A DNA stretch of 45,097 nt from an uncultured Gemmatimonadota bacterium (GTDB lineage Bacteria > Latescibacterota > UBA2968 > UBA8231), in contig CAITNQ010000072.1 in NCBI GenBank assembly GCA_903893785.1, forward strand, positions 1 to 45,097. Direction: 5' to 3'. A program made the translations under genes and the position numbers. The first letter of the stretch is position 1, and each line of letters begins with the position of its first letter. Of the stretch, positions 34,791 to 44,800 are shown piece by piece. The notes beneath the pieces were generated by a model. That model was not told where the DNA came from. It did no database searches and saw only the letters and a program-made list of their open reading frames with translations.

Positions 34791-36500
34791 ATGGCTGAAC
34801 CTTCGGCCGCGGTGGCCCTGCCGGGCCTGGAATGGCGTTCGCGCGACGGGTTCTACCTGCTGATATCGTCGGCGTTCATCAGCGTGCTGTCGCTGGCTCT
34901 GCCGTTGACCCTGATGCAGGTATTCGACCGTATTCTCGGCAACCAGGCCACGGATACCCTGGCCTGGCTCATCGGTGGGTGCCTGCTGGCACTGCTGCTT
35001 GAATTCGGCTTGACCCTGGGCCGCGCCGCCATCAGTGGCAGCATGGCCGCCCGTTTCGAGCATCTGGCCGGTTGCCAAGCCATCAACGCGATCCTCGGCT
35101 GCCGCCTGGACCAGTTTGCTCGCGAAGGCCTGGGTGCGCACCTGGACCGCCTGAGCGCCATCGGGGCCTTGCGCGGTTTCTATTCCGGGCAGGCTTTCCA
35201 GGCTGCCCTTGACCTGCCCTTTGCCCTCCTGCTGCTGGTCGTCACGGCCATGCTCGGGGGCCGCCTGGTACTGGTGCCCCTGGCCACGGCCCTGGCCCTG
35301 GTGGGTGTGGTCCTTTACTGCGACGCCCGTTTCCGGGTGGCCCGGCAGCAGCGGCTGCGCAGCAACGACCAGCGCAGCAGCTTTGCCCTGGAGGTCCTCA
35401 GCCGCATTCACGCGGCCAAGGCCATCTCCATGGAAGAGCCCCTGCTGCGGCGCCATGAACGGCTGCAGGCCGACAGCACCGTGGCTGACCTGGAAGCCAG
35501 CGAGTGGACCGCTCTGCCCAACCATCTGGGCGCCTTCTTTTCCCAGGTGGCGGTGTTCGGCGTCATCGGTCTGGGGGCCAGCCAGGTCTCGGACGGCGTG
35601 CTGACGCTGGGCACGCTGACGGCGTGCAGCCTGCTCAGTGCCCGCGTGATGCAGCCGATCCAGAGCCTCAGCGGTTTCCTGCTGCGGCGTTCCGAGGCGC
35701 GCGTTGCCCGCCAGCGCTATGGCGAGATCGTCGCCCTTGAACCTGAGGTCAAACCCGGCCTGCCGCCGGTGCCCGAGGATATTGCCGGTGGCCTGGAGCT
35801 GTCGGGTGTGTGTTTCCGCTATGCTCCCGGCTATCCGCAGGTAATCTCTGACCTGTCTCTGGTCGTGCCGGCGAAGACCATGGTCGCCATCGAAGGTGCG
35901 CCGTCTGCCGGCACCACTACGCTGCTGCGCCTGCTGATGGGGGCGCTGACCCCGCAGCAGGGCCACGTGCTCATCGACGGCTACAACCTGGCCGGCTGGG
36001 ATCCGACCTCGCTGCGCGGTCGGGTCGAATACCTGCCGCCCGCGGGCACGCTGTTCAAGGGCACGCTGCTGGAAAACATCGCCCTGTTCCACCCGCTGCG
36101 GCACGAGGCGGCATTGGACGCCGCGGCGCTGGTGGGCCTGGACGAGCTGGTAGCGGCGCTGCCGCAGGGGTACGAGACGCCGGTAACGGCCCAGTCCAAC
36201 AGCCTGCTGCCGAGCGGCCTGATCCAGCGGATCGCCATTGCTCGGGCCCTGGTGGTGCGCCCGCGCCTGCTGCTCCTCGACAAGACCGAGGCCGCCATGG
36301 ACGCCGACAGTCAGCGCGTGCTACGCTGGCTGCTGGAGCGCCTGCACGGTACCTGCACCGTCGTCATGGTCACCGCCACGCCCAGCCTCCAGGCGTTGGC
36401 CGACCAGAGTTTCGTGCTGCACCAGGGCCAACTGACGCCGCGGGCGGCGACCGCCGTCACGGCTGCGGTCCATCGCCCAGCCGGGAGTAGCCGTGGATAA
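34791..36500 (+). CDS. Type I secretion ABC half-transporter with degenerate (pseudo) ATPase domain
   Basis: A 569-residue protein. The transmembrane domain, about residues 20-300, has the LALPLTLMQVFDRIL opening of PrtD/LapB-type exporters and no C39 domain. The nucleotide-binding domain, 330-560, has lost nearly every active-site residue. The Walker A is GAPSAGTTT (369-377) with Thr375 for the Lys. The Q-loop Gln is Pro417 and the signature is LPSGL (473-477) instead of LSGGQ. Walker B LLLLD497 is kept, but the catalytic Glu is Lys498 and the H-loop His is Ala529. The fold and IAIARAL context are intact, so this is controlled loss and not frameshift decay. It likely pairs with the ABC protein at 37860. 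The stop overlaps the hemerythrin gene by 8 bp. Confidence 0.9.
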   Translation: MAEPSAAVALPGLEWRSRDGFYLLISSAFISVLSLALPLTLMQVFDRILGNQATDTLAWLIGGCLLALLLEFGLTLGRAAISGSMAARFEHLAGCQAINAILGCRLDQFAREGLGAHLDRLSAIGALRGFYSGQAFQAALDLPFALLLLVVTAMLGGRLVLVPLATALALVGVVLYCDARFRVARQQRLRSNDQRSSFALEVLSRIHAAKAISMEEPLLRRHERLQADSTVADLEASEWTALPNHLGAFFSQVAVFGVIGLGASQVSDGVLTLGTLTACSLLSARVMQPIQSLSGFLLRRSEARVARQRYGEIVALEPEVKPGLPPVPEDIAGGLELSGVCFRYAPGYPQVISDLSLVVPAKTMVAIEGAPSAGTTTLLRLLMGALTPQQGHVLIDGYNLAGWDPTSLRGRVEYLPPAGTLFKGTLLENIALFHPLRHEAALDAAALVGLDELVAALPQGYETPVTAQSNSLLPSGLIQRIAIARALVVRPRLLLLDKTEAAMDADSQRVLRWLLERLHGTCTVVMVTATPSLQALADQSFVLHQGQLTPRAATAVTAAVHRPAGSSRG

Positions 36501-37863
36501 CGACGCCTGGACCCGCTGGGTCATGCAGTCGGCGCGCACCTGGGACGACCTGTCGTTCCTGGTCCGGCGCACGGGCGTGGGGGCAGTCGATGCCGACCAT
36601 CGCCGCCTGACCGAGTTCGGTCTGCAGATCAACCGCTTCGTCGACACGGCCGAGAAGGCGGCCGTCGACCTGGATGCCATCGCCCAGCAAGGCCAATTGC
36701 TGCAGGACCTCTACGACTACGCTCGCGATCACTTCACCCGCGAAGAGGCGCTGATCCGGCGCTACGACCTGGGCATGATGGACGTGCAGCGCGAGCAGCA
36801 CCAGCGCATTCTGGCCCTGCTGCAGGGGACGCTGGAAGACTATCGCAGTGGCCGGCTGATGATCAACGCCAGCCTCAAGATGGCCATCCTCGAGTGGGTC
36901 GTGGTGCACATCAACCACGTCGACTACGAGTGCTTCACCCTCGACAAGTGGCGGGAAGCACTGCGGCGGGCCCAGTCCTGGAGCGACGTGGCGACCATCG
37001 TGCAGCGCACTCAGGTGGCGCAGATCGATGTCGAGCACGAACGCCTGACCGAGGTTTTCCTCAAGCTAGGCCAGGCGTTACGTCAGGCGGCCGGCCCGGA
37101 AGCTACCGCCGTGATCGCCGGTCTGTTTGACCAGATGGCCAGCGGGGCGGCCGCCCATTTCGCCCACGAGGAGGACTTCCAACAGCGTTTCCAGCTGCCC
37201 GGCTTGGCGACGCAGCAGGAACAGCATCGGCAATTCCTGGCGCTGGTGGCGCGGTACCGTCAGCGCCATGAGCGCGAAGGCGCCGCCGTGCGCGACGAGT
37301 TAGAGCTAGCCCTGCTGGAGTGGTGGATCAACCACATCAACGAGACCGACTACAGCATGCTCAGCATGGAGCGCTGGGGGGCCAAGGTCATGGAACGGGC
37401 CACCAGCTGGGACGAAGTGGCCTGGGCCATCCATACCACCGGCAACCCGGTGGTCGACCACGACCACCAGCATCTGGTGGAATTGGCCCTGGAGCTCAAC
37501 AAGGTCCTGGCGGCGGCCGAACGGGACCGGGCCCGTTCGACCCAGGACGCACTGGAGCTGTTCGATCGTCTGCACGCGTTGGCTGCCGCGCACTTCCAGC
37601 GCGAGGAAGCGATCATGCGGCCCTGGGCGGATGCCGGCCTGGCCGAACACCACGAGGAGCACGAGCGACTGTTGGGCATCTTGCTGACCTACCGCGACCA
37701 CCTGGCGGCCAACCGGCTGAGCCTGACCGGCGCCCTCAAGGTACGCATGATGGAATGGTGGGTGAACCACACCAACGCCGTCGACGCGGTGACGTTCGCC
37801 CGGCACCGCGACGCGGCCGCAGACGTGATGCTGGACGACGGCGAAATCGAGGCTCAGCCATGA
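36493..37863 (+). CDS. Triple-domain hemerythrin protein
   Basis: A 456-residue protein with three tandem bacteriohemerythrin domains (about 25-148, 170-290, 312-435) and no signal peptide or membrane helix. Ligands by domain are: first His36, His80, Glu84, Gln99, His103, His139, Asp144; second His182, His222, Glu226, Gln241, His245, His281, Asp286; third His325, His367, Glu371, His386, His390, His426, Asp431. The HxxxH pair is therefore QxxxH in domains 1 and 2, and only domain 3 has the full di-iron set. GTG 36493 has GGGAG upstream. It overlaps the ABC gene before it (GTGGATAA) and the ABC gene after it (ATGA), so translation is coupled to both. It probably works with the transporter. Confidence 0.92.
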   Translation: MDNDAWTRWVMQSARTWDDLSFLVRRTGVGAVDADHRRLTEFGLQINRFVDTAEKAAVDLDAIAQQGQLLQDLYDYARDHFTREEALIRRYDLGMMDVQREQHQRILALLQGTLEDYRSGRLMINASLKMAILEWVVVHINHVDYECFTLDKWREALRRAQSWSDVATIVQRTQVAQIDVEHERLTEVFLKLGQALRQAAGPEATAVIAGLFDQMASGAAAHFAHEEDFQQRFQLPGLATQQEQHRQFLALVARYRQRHEREGAAVRDELELALLEWWINHINETDYSMLSMERWGAKVMERATSWDEVAWAIHTTGNPVVDHDHQHLVELALELNKVLAAAERDRARSTQDALELFDRLHALAAAHFQREEAIMRPWADAGLAEHHEEHERLLGILLTYRDHLAANRLSLTGALKVRMMEWWVNHTNAVDAVTFARHRDAAADVMLDDGEIEAQP

Positions 37864-39980
37864 CCGCCGCCCGCCGCACTGCCTCGACCGAACCGGTGCC
37901 GATGGCCAACGAGAACCCGCTGCGGCGTTGCCTGGTGCCGTTGCTGGATGCGGTGGGTTGGCGTGGTGACCACAGTGATCTCGCCGTGGCCATGCCGGAC
38001 CAGCCGGAGGCCATGGATGTGGCCGATCTGGTCAACACCATGGCGCAGCTGAAGTACGAAGGTCATTCCGCATCTGTGGACCTGGCGCGCCTGGATACCC
38101 GCGCGCTGCCGTGCCTGTTCATGGGGCCCGGCGAGGCGCCGCGAGTGCTCGTCCGCGGTGCCGGCAATGACTTCCTCGCCTACGACGGCGCGCGCGGTGC
38201 GTACACGCAGCTGGGTCGTCGTCGGGCCCGCGGCACGGCGCTGTTCTTCCGCCCCGTCAGCGGCGAGGCCATGGCGCTGCTGGACACCCAGCCCGACTGG
38301 TTTGCCCGCGTGCTCGGGCGCTTCCGCGGTCTGCTGCTGTGGGCCATGCTGCTGTCCCTGGCGCTGAGTCTGCTGGCCCTGGCCTCGCCGACCCTGGTGT
38401 CGTGGATCTACGGGCAGATGACCGTGGCCGGCAGTGCCATCACCTACGCCTTCTGGGGCGGTGGCGTGGCCCTGTACCTGTTGGCCACGACGGGCGTGCA
38501 GTTGCTGCGCGCCAAGATGATGGGCTACACCGGCGCCCGGCTCGGCCACCTGGTCGGGTCTGAGGTCATGCGACGGCTGCTGTACCTGCCGCCGTCGTAC
38601 ACCGAGACCGCGCCCTTGGGGGCGCAGCTGGCGCGCATCCGGGATTTTGAGACGGTGCGCGATTTCTTCTCTGGCCCAGCCATCGCGGCCCTGATGGACA
38701 TGCCTTTCATCATCATCCTGATGGTCGGTATGGTGTTTACCGGCGGCACCGTCGCCTACGTGCCTTTGGGGGCTATTGTGCTGTTCATCGCTCTGGGGCT
38801 GGCCGCCAATCAAGTGATCAAACGCGGCAACACCGCGGTGTCGGCCTCTGGTGCGGCCAAGCAGGAATTCACCCTCGAGGTGCTGACCAGCCTGGCGGCG
38901 ATCAAGAACGCCGGCATGGGCGCGCGCTGGCGTGAACGCTACCGCGACCTGTCAGCCGAGGCGGCCACCCAGGGTCGTCGAGCGGCGTTCACCAGTGCCG
39001 TGGTGAGCGCTACCTCGGCCGTGCTGGTTTCCGCCGCGGGCATTGCCACGGTGGCTGTGGGCGTGATGAACGTGCTGGCCGGGCGCATGACCATGGCGGC
39101 CCTGATGGGCTGCATGTTCCTTGTCTGGCGCATCCTGGCGCCGCTGCGTACCGGCTTCGTAGTCATGACGCAGGTCGACCGGATCCGCAAGAGCATTGCC
39201 CAGCTCAACCGCTTCATCACCATGCCGCTGGAGAGTCGCCCGGTGGCCACCGCCCAGGTGCACCGCAACCTGATGGGCGCGGTCTCGCTGTCCCAGGTAT
39301 CGATCCGCTACTCGGCCGACGCCTTCCCCGCGCTGCTGGGCCTGGACCTGACCATCGCCGCGGGCCAGGTCGTGGCCTTGGTCGGCCACGACGGCGCCGG
39401 CAAAACCTCTGTGCTCAAGCTCATTCTCGGCATGTATGTGCCCCAAGCCGGGCGGATTTTGGTGGACGGGATGAACGTCCGGCAACTGGACCCCATCGCG
39501 CTGCGCCGATCGGTCGCCTACGCGCCCCAGGGTGTGCACCTGTTCCATGTCACCGTGGCCGAGAACCTGCGCCTGTCCCATCCGGCGGCAACCGACGAGG
39601 AGCTGCGCCAGGCCTGCGAGCGGGCGGGCGTGCTCAGTGCCGTCAAAGCCCTGCCCCATGGTTTTGACACCGTGCTCGATGAGGCCGCGCAGGCCCGCCT
39701 GGGGCATGACGTGAGCCGCCGCCTGTGCCTGGCACGGGCCTGGTTGCGGCCGTCGCGTCTGGTGCTGCTGGACGAGCCTGAACGGGGCTTGACCTCGACG
39801 GCCGATCTGGTGGCCGAGATCCGCCGACTCAAGGGCAGCGTCACCTTCATCATCGTTACTCACAACCCCGGACTGCTGGACCTGGCGGACCAGGTCCTGT
39901 GGCTGGACCGGGGCCGCGTCCGGCAACTGGGCCCGGCGGCCCAGGTCGTCCCCCAGTACCTCGGGGCGGCGACTCCCTGA
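37860..39980 (+). CDS. Type I secretion ABC transporter with C39-like domain and active ATPase core
   Basis: A 706-residue protein in HlyB layout. The N-terminal C39-like domain (about 20-130: DLAVAMPDQPEAMDVADLVN, RVLVRGAGNDFLAYD) has no catalytic Cys, like CLDs that bind unfolded substrate. The transmembrane domain is 155-440 and the NBD 470-700. Walker A GHDGAGKT (509-516, Lys515), Q-loop Gln557, Walker B LVLLDE (Asp638, Glu639) and H-loop His668 are intact. The signature LSGGQ is replaced by LGHDV (614-618). With the degenerate partner at 34791 it would form an asymmetric heterodimer with one hydrolytic site. ATG overlaps the hemerythrin stop as ATGA. The HlyD gene follows 22 bp later. 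Confidence 0.9.
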   Translation: MTAARRTASTEPVPMANENPLRRCLVPLLDAVGWRGDHSDLAVAMPDQPEAMDVADLVNTMAQLKYEGHSASVDLARLDTRALPCLFMGPGEAPRVLVRGAGNDFLAYDGARGAYTQLGRRRARGTALFFRPVSGEAMALLDTQPDWFARVLGRFRGLLLWAMLLSLALSLLALASPTLVSWIYGQMTVAGSAITYAFWGGGVALYLLATTGVQLLRAKMMGYTGARLGHLVGSEVMRRLLYLPPSYTETAPLGAQLARIRDFETVRDFFSGPAIAALMDMPFIIILMVGMVFTGGTVAYVPLGAIVLFIALGLAANQVIKRGNTAVSASGAAKQEFTLEVLTSLAAIKNAGMGARWRERYRDLSAEAATQGRRAAFTSAVVSATSAVLVSAAGIATVAVGVMNVLAGRMTMAALMGCMFLVWRILAPLRTGFVVMTQVDRIRKSIAQLNRFITMPLESRPVATAQVHRNLMGAVSLSQVSIRYSADAFPALLGLDLTIAAGQVVALVGHDGAGKTSVLKLILGMYVPQAGRILVDGMNVRQLDPIALRRSVAYAPQGVHLFHVTVAENLRLSHPAATDEELRQACERAGVLSAVKALPHGFDTVLDEAAQARLGHDVSRRLCLARAWLRPSRLVLLDEPERGLTSTADLVAEIRRLKGSVTFIIVTHNPGLLDLADQVLWLDRGRVRQLGPAAQVVPQYLGAATP

Positions 39981-40002
39981 CGCCAAGCGGAGGCCTTGCG
40001 GT

Positions 40003-41331
40003 ATGGCACACGGAACGCTGCTGGGGACCGGCGATCGGGAGCACCTGGCCAAGTCGATCCTGCTGGAGGAATCCGGCGGTCCGCTGATCGCCCGGGCGGT
40101 GATTGCCTTTGCGGCCCTGGCCGTGCTTGCCTTTCTCGTCTGGGCGTCCTTGGCCCCGGTCGACGAGGTGGCGATCGCGCCCGGTGAGATCGTGCCGTAC
40201 GGCGAGGTCCAGCAGGTCCAGAGCCTGCCCGGCGGTATTGTGCGCGAAATCCTGGTGGCTGACGGCGACACCGTGGCGGCGGGCCAGGTACTGATGCGGC
40301 TCGATCCGACCCTCACCCGGTCTGAATGGGCTCAGTCGCAGGCCGCCCTGATCGCCGCCATGGCCCGGCGCGAGCGTTTGCAGGCGCTGTTGGACGGCCG
40401 GGCCCCTGACTTCGCCGGTCTGGGGTCTGCGGGCGCCACGGCGGCAGCCGACGAGCAGCGTCTGCACGACCAGATCCTGCTTGGCCACCAGACGCGCGTG
40501 CGCATGGCCCGGCAGCAGCAGGCGCAGGCCCAGGCCGAGGCAGAAGAGCTGAAGGCGCGGGCCCAGACGCTGCGACAGCAGAAGGCGCTGCTCGATGAAG
40601 AGATCGGCATCCGCCAGGGCCTGGTCGAGAAGGGGTTGAACTCGCGCGTGATGTTCCTCGGCCTGCAGCGCAGCCAGGCCAGCCTGGCAGGCGACCTGGC
40701 CGGGGTGGCCGCCAACCAGACGCGCGCCGCGGCGCGCCTGGCCGAGGTCACCGACCGTCTGCGGGAAATCGACCAGCAGTTCCGCGAAGGGCTGCTCACC
40801 GAACTGGCCAGCACCCATACCGAACTCCTACAGGCTCAGGAACAGGTCACCCGCAGCCAGGTGTACCTGCAACTGCAGGATATCGTTGCACCAGTAGGTG
40901 GCATTGCCCATGGGCTCAAGGCCCATACCCTGGGTGGCATCGTGGCGCCGGGCAGCACCGTGCTCGAGATCGTGCCCGTAGACCGTCGCCTGATCGCCCA
41001 GGTCCGCATCGCTGCCCGCGACGTGGGCCACATCCATACCGGGCAGCCGGTGGTGCTCAAGCTGACGACGTACGACTTCGGTCGCTACGGCGGCATCCGC
41101 GGCGTGCTCGAGGAGATCTCCGCCACGGCCATCGCCGGCCCGGGCGCCGAGTCGCACTACCGCGGCCGCGTCAGCGTGGACCAGCGCTTCGTCGGCCAGG
41201 ACCCCACGCGCAACCCTGTACTGCCGGGGATGAGCCTGCAAGCTGACATCCGCACCGGCAGCAAAACGGTCATGCAGTACCTGCTCAAGCCGATCTATGC
41301 TTCGGCGCAGCAGGCCATGCATGAGCGCTGA
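40003..41331 (+). CDS. HlyD-family periplasmic adaptor (membrane fusion protein)
   Basis: A 442-residue protein, the standard size for type I adaptors. A short cytoplasmic N-terminus and one TM (about 31-51) come first. A half-lipoyl motif EIVPYGEVQQVQSLPGGIV follows, then VREILVADGDTVAAGQVLMR and a long alpha-hairpin coiled coil (about 105-290, rich in Gln, Ala and Arg). The second lipoyl part is SQVYLQLQDIVAPVGGIAHG, and the beta-barrel contains VVLKLTTYDFGRYGGIRGVL and PGMSLQADIRTGSKT, both typical of HlyD. It links the inner-membrane ABC pair to the TolC-like channel. ATG 40003 has GGAGG at 12 to 13 bases. It is the last gene of the tightly packed block. Confidence 0.94.
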   Translation: MAHGTLLGTGDREHLAKSILLEESGGPLIARAVIAFAALAVLAFLVWASLAPVDEVAIAPGEIVPYGEVQQVQSLPGGIVREILVADGDTVAAGQVLMRLDPTLTRSEWAQSQAALIAAMARRERLQALLDGRAPDFAGLGSAGATAAADEQRLHDQILLGHQTRVRMARQQQAQAQAEAEELKARAQTLRQQKALLDEEIGIRQGLVEKGLNSRVMFLGLQRSQASLAGDLAGVAANQTRAAARLAEVTDRLREIDQQFREGLLTELASTHTELLQAQEQVTRSQVYLQLQDIVAPVGGIAHGLKAHTLGGIVAPGSTVLEIVPVDRRLIAQVRIAARDVGHIHTGQPVVLKLTTYDFGRYGGIRGVLEEISATAIAGPGAESHYRGRVSVDQRFVGQDPTRNPVLPGMSLQADIRTGSKTVMQYLLKPIYASAQQAMHER

Positions 41332-41822
41332 GGTGCGGCCGTCGGTCTATCGGTCTATCGGTGGTCCAACCCGCCACAGGACCCCGGTGGTGCGAAGAGG
41401 TGACGCGGCCGACGGCGGGGTGCCGTCGCCGCGGCCACGGCGGTCGAAAGCCGATGACCGGTTTGGTTCGGGCGCTGGTACGCGCGGCTCGCACCGGTGG
41501 CCGCCCGAGTGGCCGGTGGGACGCCCGGATCACGTGGCCTGGCCGCCGTAGGCACGAGCGTGGCTGTCGGCCGCACTACCCCGGCGGGTGCCCATGGGCG
41601 CACACGGGCGGCCAGCGCGTCGCCAACCCGGCCGGCGATATCCGCGTGAAGGGTCGGCGGATCCGAACCGCTGGACCGAGCAGCTGAACTGACCATTGAA
41701 CTGCCGCGCTCCCGCCGCGCTCTGCGGCGGCGACCGCAGGCGCAAGAGACCGCAGAGAAGCCCGCTGACCGGGCTGGACACTAACCGTCCCTGCTACGGC
41801 CAGACCTATGAGGTAAGCCTCC
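41332..41822 (+). promoter_or_regulatory. Structured leader before the giant repeat protein
   Basis: A 491-bp non-coding stretch. CTGCGG (41722-41727) can pair with CCGCAG (41734-41739), or, as CTCTGCGG (41720-41727), with CCGCAGAG (41750-41757). The two hairpins exclude each other. A third stem, AGCCC-N7-GGGCT (41759-41775), follows. GAGGT stands about ten bases before the ATG at 41823. The alternative pairing suggests attenuation or translational control, which is inferred. A short direct repeat GGTCTATC (x2) lies near 41343. Confidence 0.35.
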
Positions 41823-44800
41823 ATGGCAAAAGGCAAGGCCCGTTCCACCCGCCAGACCCGCAGCGAATTCGACGAACAGACCGTTCTGCAGCGGGTCGAG
41901 AAGCCGGACATGGACGCGCGCGAACACGGCGGCGTTGTCACGGTCAAACAGGGCGTCCACGATGCCGCTCAGACCGTGGCGCAAGTCACCGAGCGCCCGC
42001 AGGACGAGCCCCGTGTAGCCCGCGTCAAGGCAGGTCGCAGTAGCGCGAAGCTGGCCGATGCCGACGCGGCGACCCCGGCACCGTCTGCGCGCGGGTCCCG
42101 CCGCCGCGGCGCTGGCGCCGAGGAGACCGGCGGCAACTCCGTGTCCACCCCGCTTGACGAGGGCACGAGTACCGAGTCGGCGCCGGGCTCGCGGCGTAGT
42201 CGCAGCGCCACGCGTGGCGCGGCCGCGGTCGAATCCGCCGCCACCGACGAGTCCGCGCCGGTCGCCCGACGGACGGCCGGTAACGGCAGCCGCGGCAGTC
42301 GTGCCACCAGCCGAAGCGCCGCGGCGACACTGCCGGAAGAGCGGCCCCCAGTCGCCCACGAGCCCACCGACGCCGAACGCCCGACGCCAACCGCGGGTAC
42401 GGCGGAGCACGGCCAGGCGACGCGGCCTGCCTCGGGCAATGGCCGTCCCGGCGGCGTGCGCGACAGCGAAGCTGAGACCGGAAGTACCGCGGTCTCGCCG
42501 CCGCTGCCGGAGGCTGTGCCGGTCGCCGACCGCGACGCGGCCACCGACGTCTCGGCGACGGTCCCAACCACGGACGGCGTGACGACGCCCAAAGGCGGAC
42601 AGGCAGAACCGGACGCCCACGGGCCTGCGGGGGGTGAATCCGCGGCGTCGGCGCCCGAACCAGGCGGCGCGGTGCCCGGCACTGGGGACGCGGTGGCTGC
42701 CGAGCCGGTCGAACCTGGCCCGGCCGATGGTATTCCCGTGGCTGAGACTCCGGCAACGCCGCCATCGGCTCGGGTCACCGAGGAACCGAGCCCTGCACCT
42801 CAAGATCGTGTTCCCGCACCGGAGCCCGAACGGACGGAGGCCAGCGGCGCGGCCGAGGTGCCGCCGAGCGCGGGGCCGACTGAAACGGGAGCGACGGAAA
42901 CGCGTGGTGCGGCTGAGATGCCGCCAAGCGCGGGGCCGACGGAGACGGAACCGACGGAGGCCAGCGGTGCGGCTGGGGTGCCGCCGAGTGTGGGGCCGAC
43001 GGAGACGGAACCGACGGAGGCCAGCGGTGCGGCTGGGGTGCCGCCGAGTGCGGGGCCGACGGAGACGGAACCGACGGAGGCCAGCGGGGCGGCTGGGGTG
43101 CCGCCGAGTGCGGGGCCGACGGAGACGGAACCGACTGAGGCCAGCGGTGCGGCCGAGGTGCCGCCGAGTGTGGGGCCGACGGAGACGGAACGGACGGAGG
43201 CCAGCGGTGCGGCTGGGGTGCCGCCGAGTGCGGGGCCGACGGAGACGGAACGGACGGAGGCGACCGGGGCGGCTGGGGTGGCGCCGAGTGCGGAGCCGAC
43301 GGAGACGGAACGGACGGAGGCCAGCGGTGCGGCTGGGGTGGCGCCGAGTGCGGGGCCGACGGAGACGGAAGGGACGCAGGCCGGCGGTGCGGTCGAGATG
43401 CCGCCGAGTGCGGGGCCGACGGAAACGGGACCGACGGAAGCGAGCGGTGCGGCTGGGGTGCCGCCGAGTGCGGGGCCGACGGAGACGGAAGGGACGGAGG
43501 CGACCGGGGCGGCTGAGGCGCCGCCGAGTGCGGGGCCGACCGAGACAGGATCGACGGAAGCGAGCGGTGCGGCCGAGGTGCCGCCGAGTGCGGGGCCGAC
43601 GGAGACGGAACGGACGGAGGCGACCGGGGCGGCTGAGGCGCCGCCGAGTGCGGGGCCGACGGGTGTGCCTCCGGTGGTCGAGGCGCCAGCTGGGAGTGAG
43701 GGGACGGTGGCGGCTGCGCCGAGCGAGCCATCAGCCGTGGTCGAGGCGCCGGTGGCGGTGGAGCCTACTGCGCCGACGCCCCCGGAGACGCCGGCTGCTG
43801 CTAAGACGCCAGTGGCGACTGGTCCAAGCGAACCAGCACCGACCGGAGCCGCGCCCGCCGTTGAGGTGCCTGCTGCGGCGGATACCGTGCCCGTGGGCCA
43901 AGCGCCGGTAGCGGCAGCGCCTGCTGCGCCGACGACGCCCGAGGCGCCGGCGGCTGCTGGGACGCCATTGGCGGCTGGACCGAGCGAACCAGTGCCTGTG
44001 TCTGAGTCGCCGGTAGCGGGGCCTGTCGCGCCGGTAGTGACGGAGACGCCGACGGTTGCTCAGACGCCAGCGGCGGCGGCGCCGAGCGAGCCAGCGCCGA
44101 CCGAGACCGCGCCTGTGGTCGAAGCGCCGGTAGCGGCGGAGCCCGCCGTGCCCACGCCGCCGGAAACGGCAGCCGTTTCTGAGACGCCGGTGGCGGCTGG
44201 CCCGAGCGAACCCGCACCGACCGAGGCCGCGCCGGTGGTCGAAGCGCCGGTAGCGGTGGAGCCTGCCGTCCCAGCGCCGGCAGAGGCGCCCGGGGTTCCC
44301 GAGACGCCAGCGGTTGCTGAGACGCCAACGGCGGCGGTTCCGAGCGCGCCAACGCCGGTTCAGACAGCGCCCGTCGTCGAAGCACCGGTAGCAGTGGAGC
44401 CTGTTGCGCCGCCCCCCGCGGAGACTCCGGCGGTAGCCGAGACGCCGTTGGTAGCTGGTCCGAGCGAAGCAGCTCCGACCGCGACTGCGCCTGTGGTCGA
44501 GGTCCCTGTCGCGGTCGGTACCGTGCCCGTGGTCGAAGCGCCGGTAGCGGCGGAGCCTGCCGCGCCGACGCCCGTGGAGACGCCAGCGGTTGCTGAGACG
44601 CCCGTGGCGGCTGGTCCGAGCGAGCCCGCACCGACCGAGACCGCGCCTGTGTCTGGGGCGCCGGCGGCGGTCGAGCCTGTTGCACCGGTGGTGCCGGAGA
44701 CGCCGACGGTTGCTGAGACGCCAGTGGCGGTTGGTCCCAGCGAACCAGCGCCGGCCGAGACAGCGCCTGTGGTCGAAGCGCCCGTAGCGGCGGAGCCTGT

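Noticed and set aside
34689..40316. Long minus-strand ORFs (34689-36104, 38952-40316) under the ABC genes
   Set aside because: Gln/Arg/His-rich antisense frames mirroring codon bias; the plus-strand ABC transporters are unmistakable.
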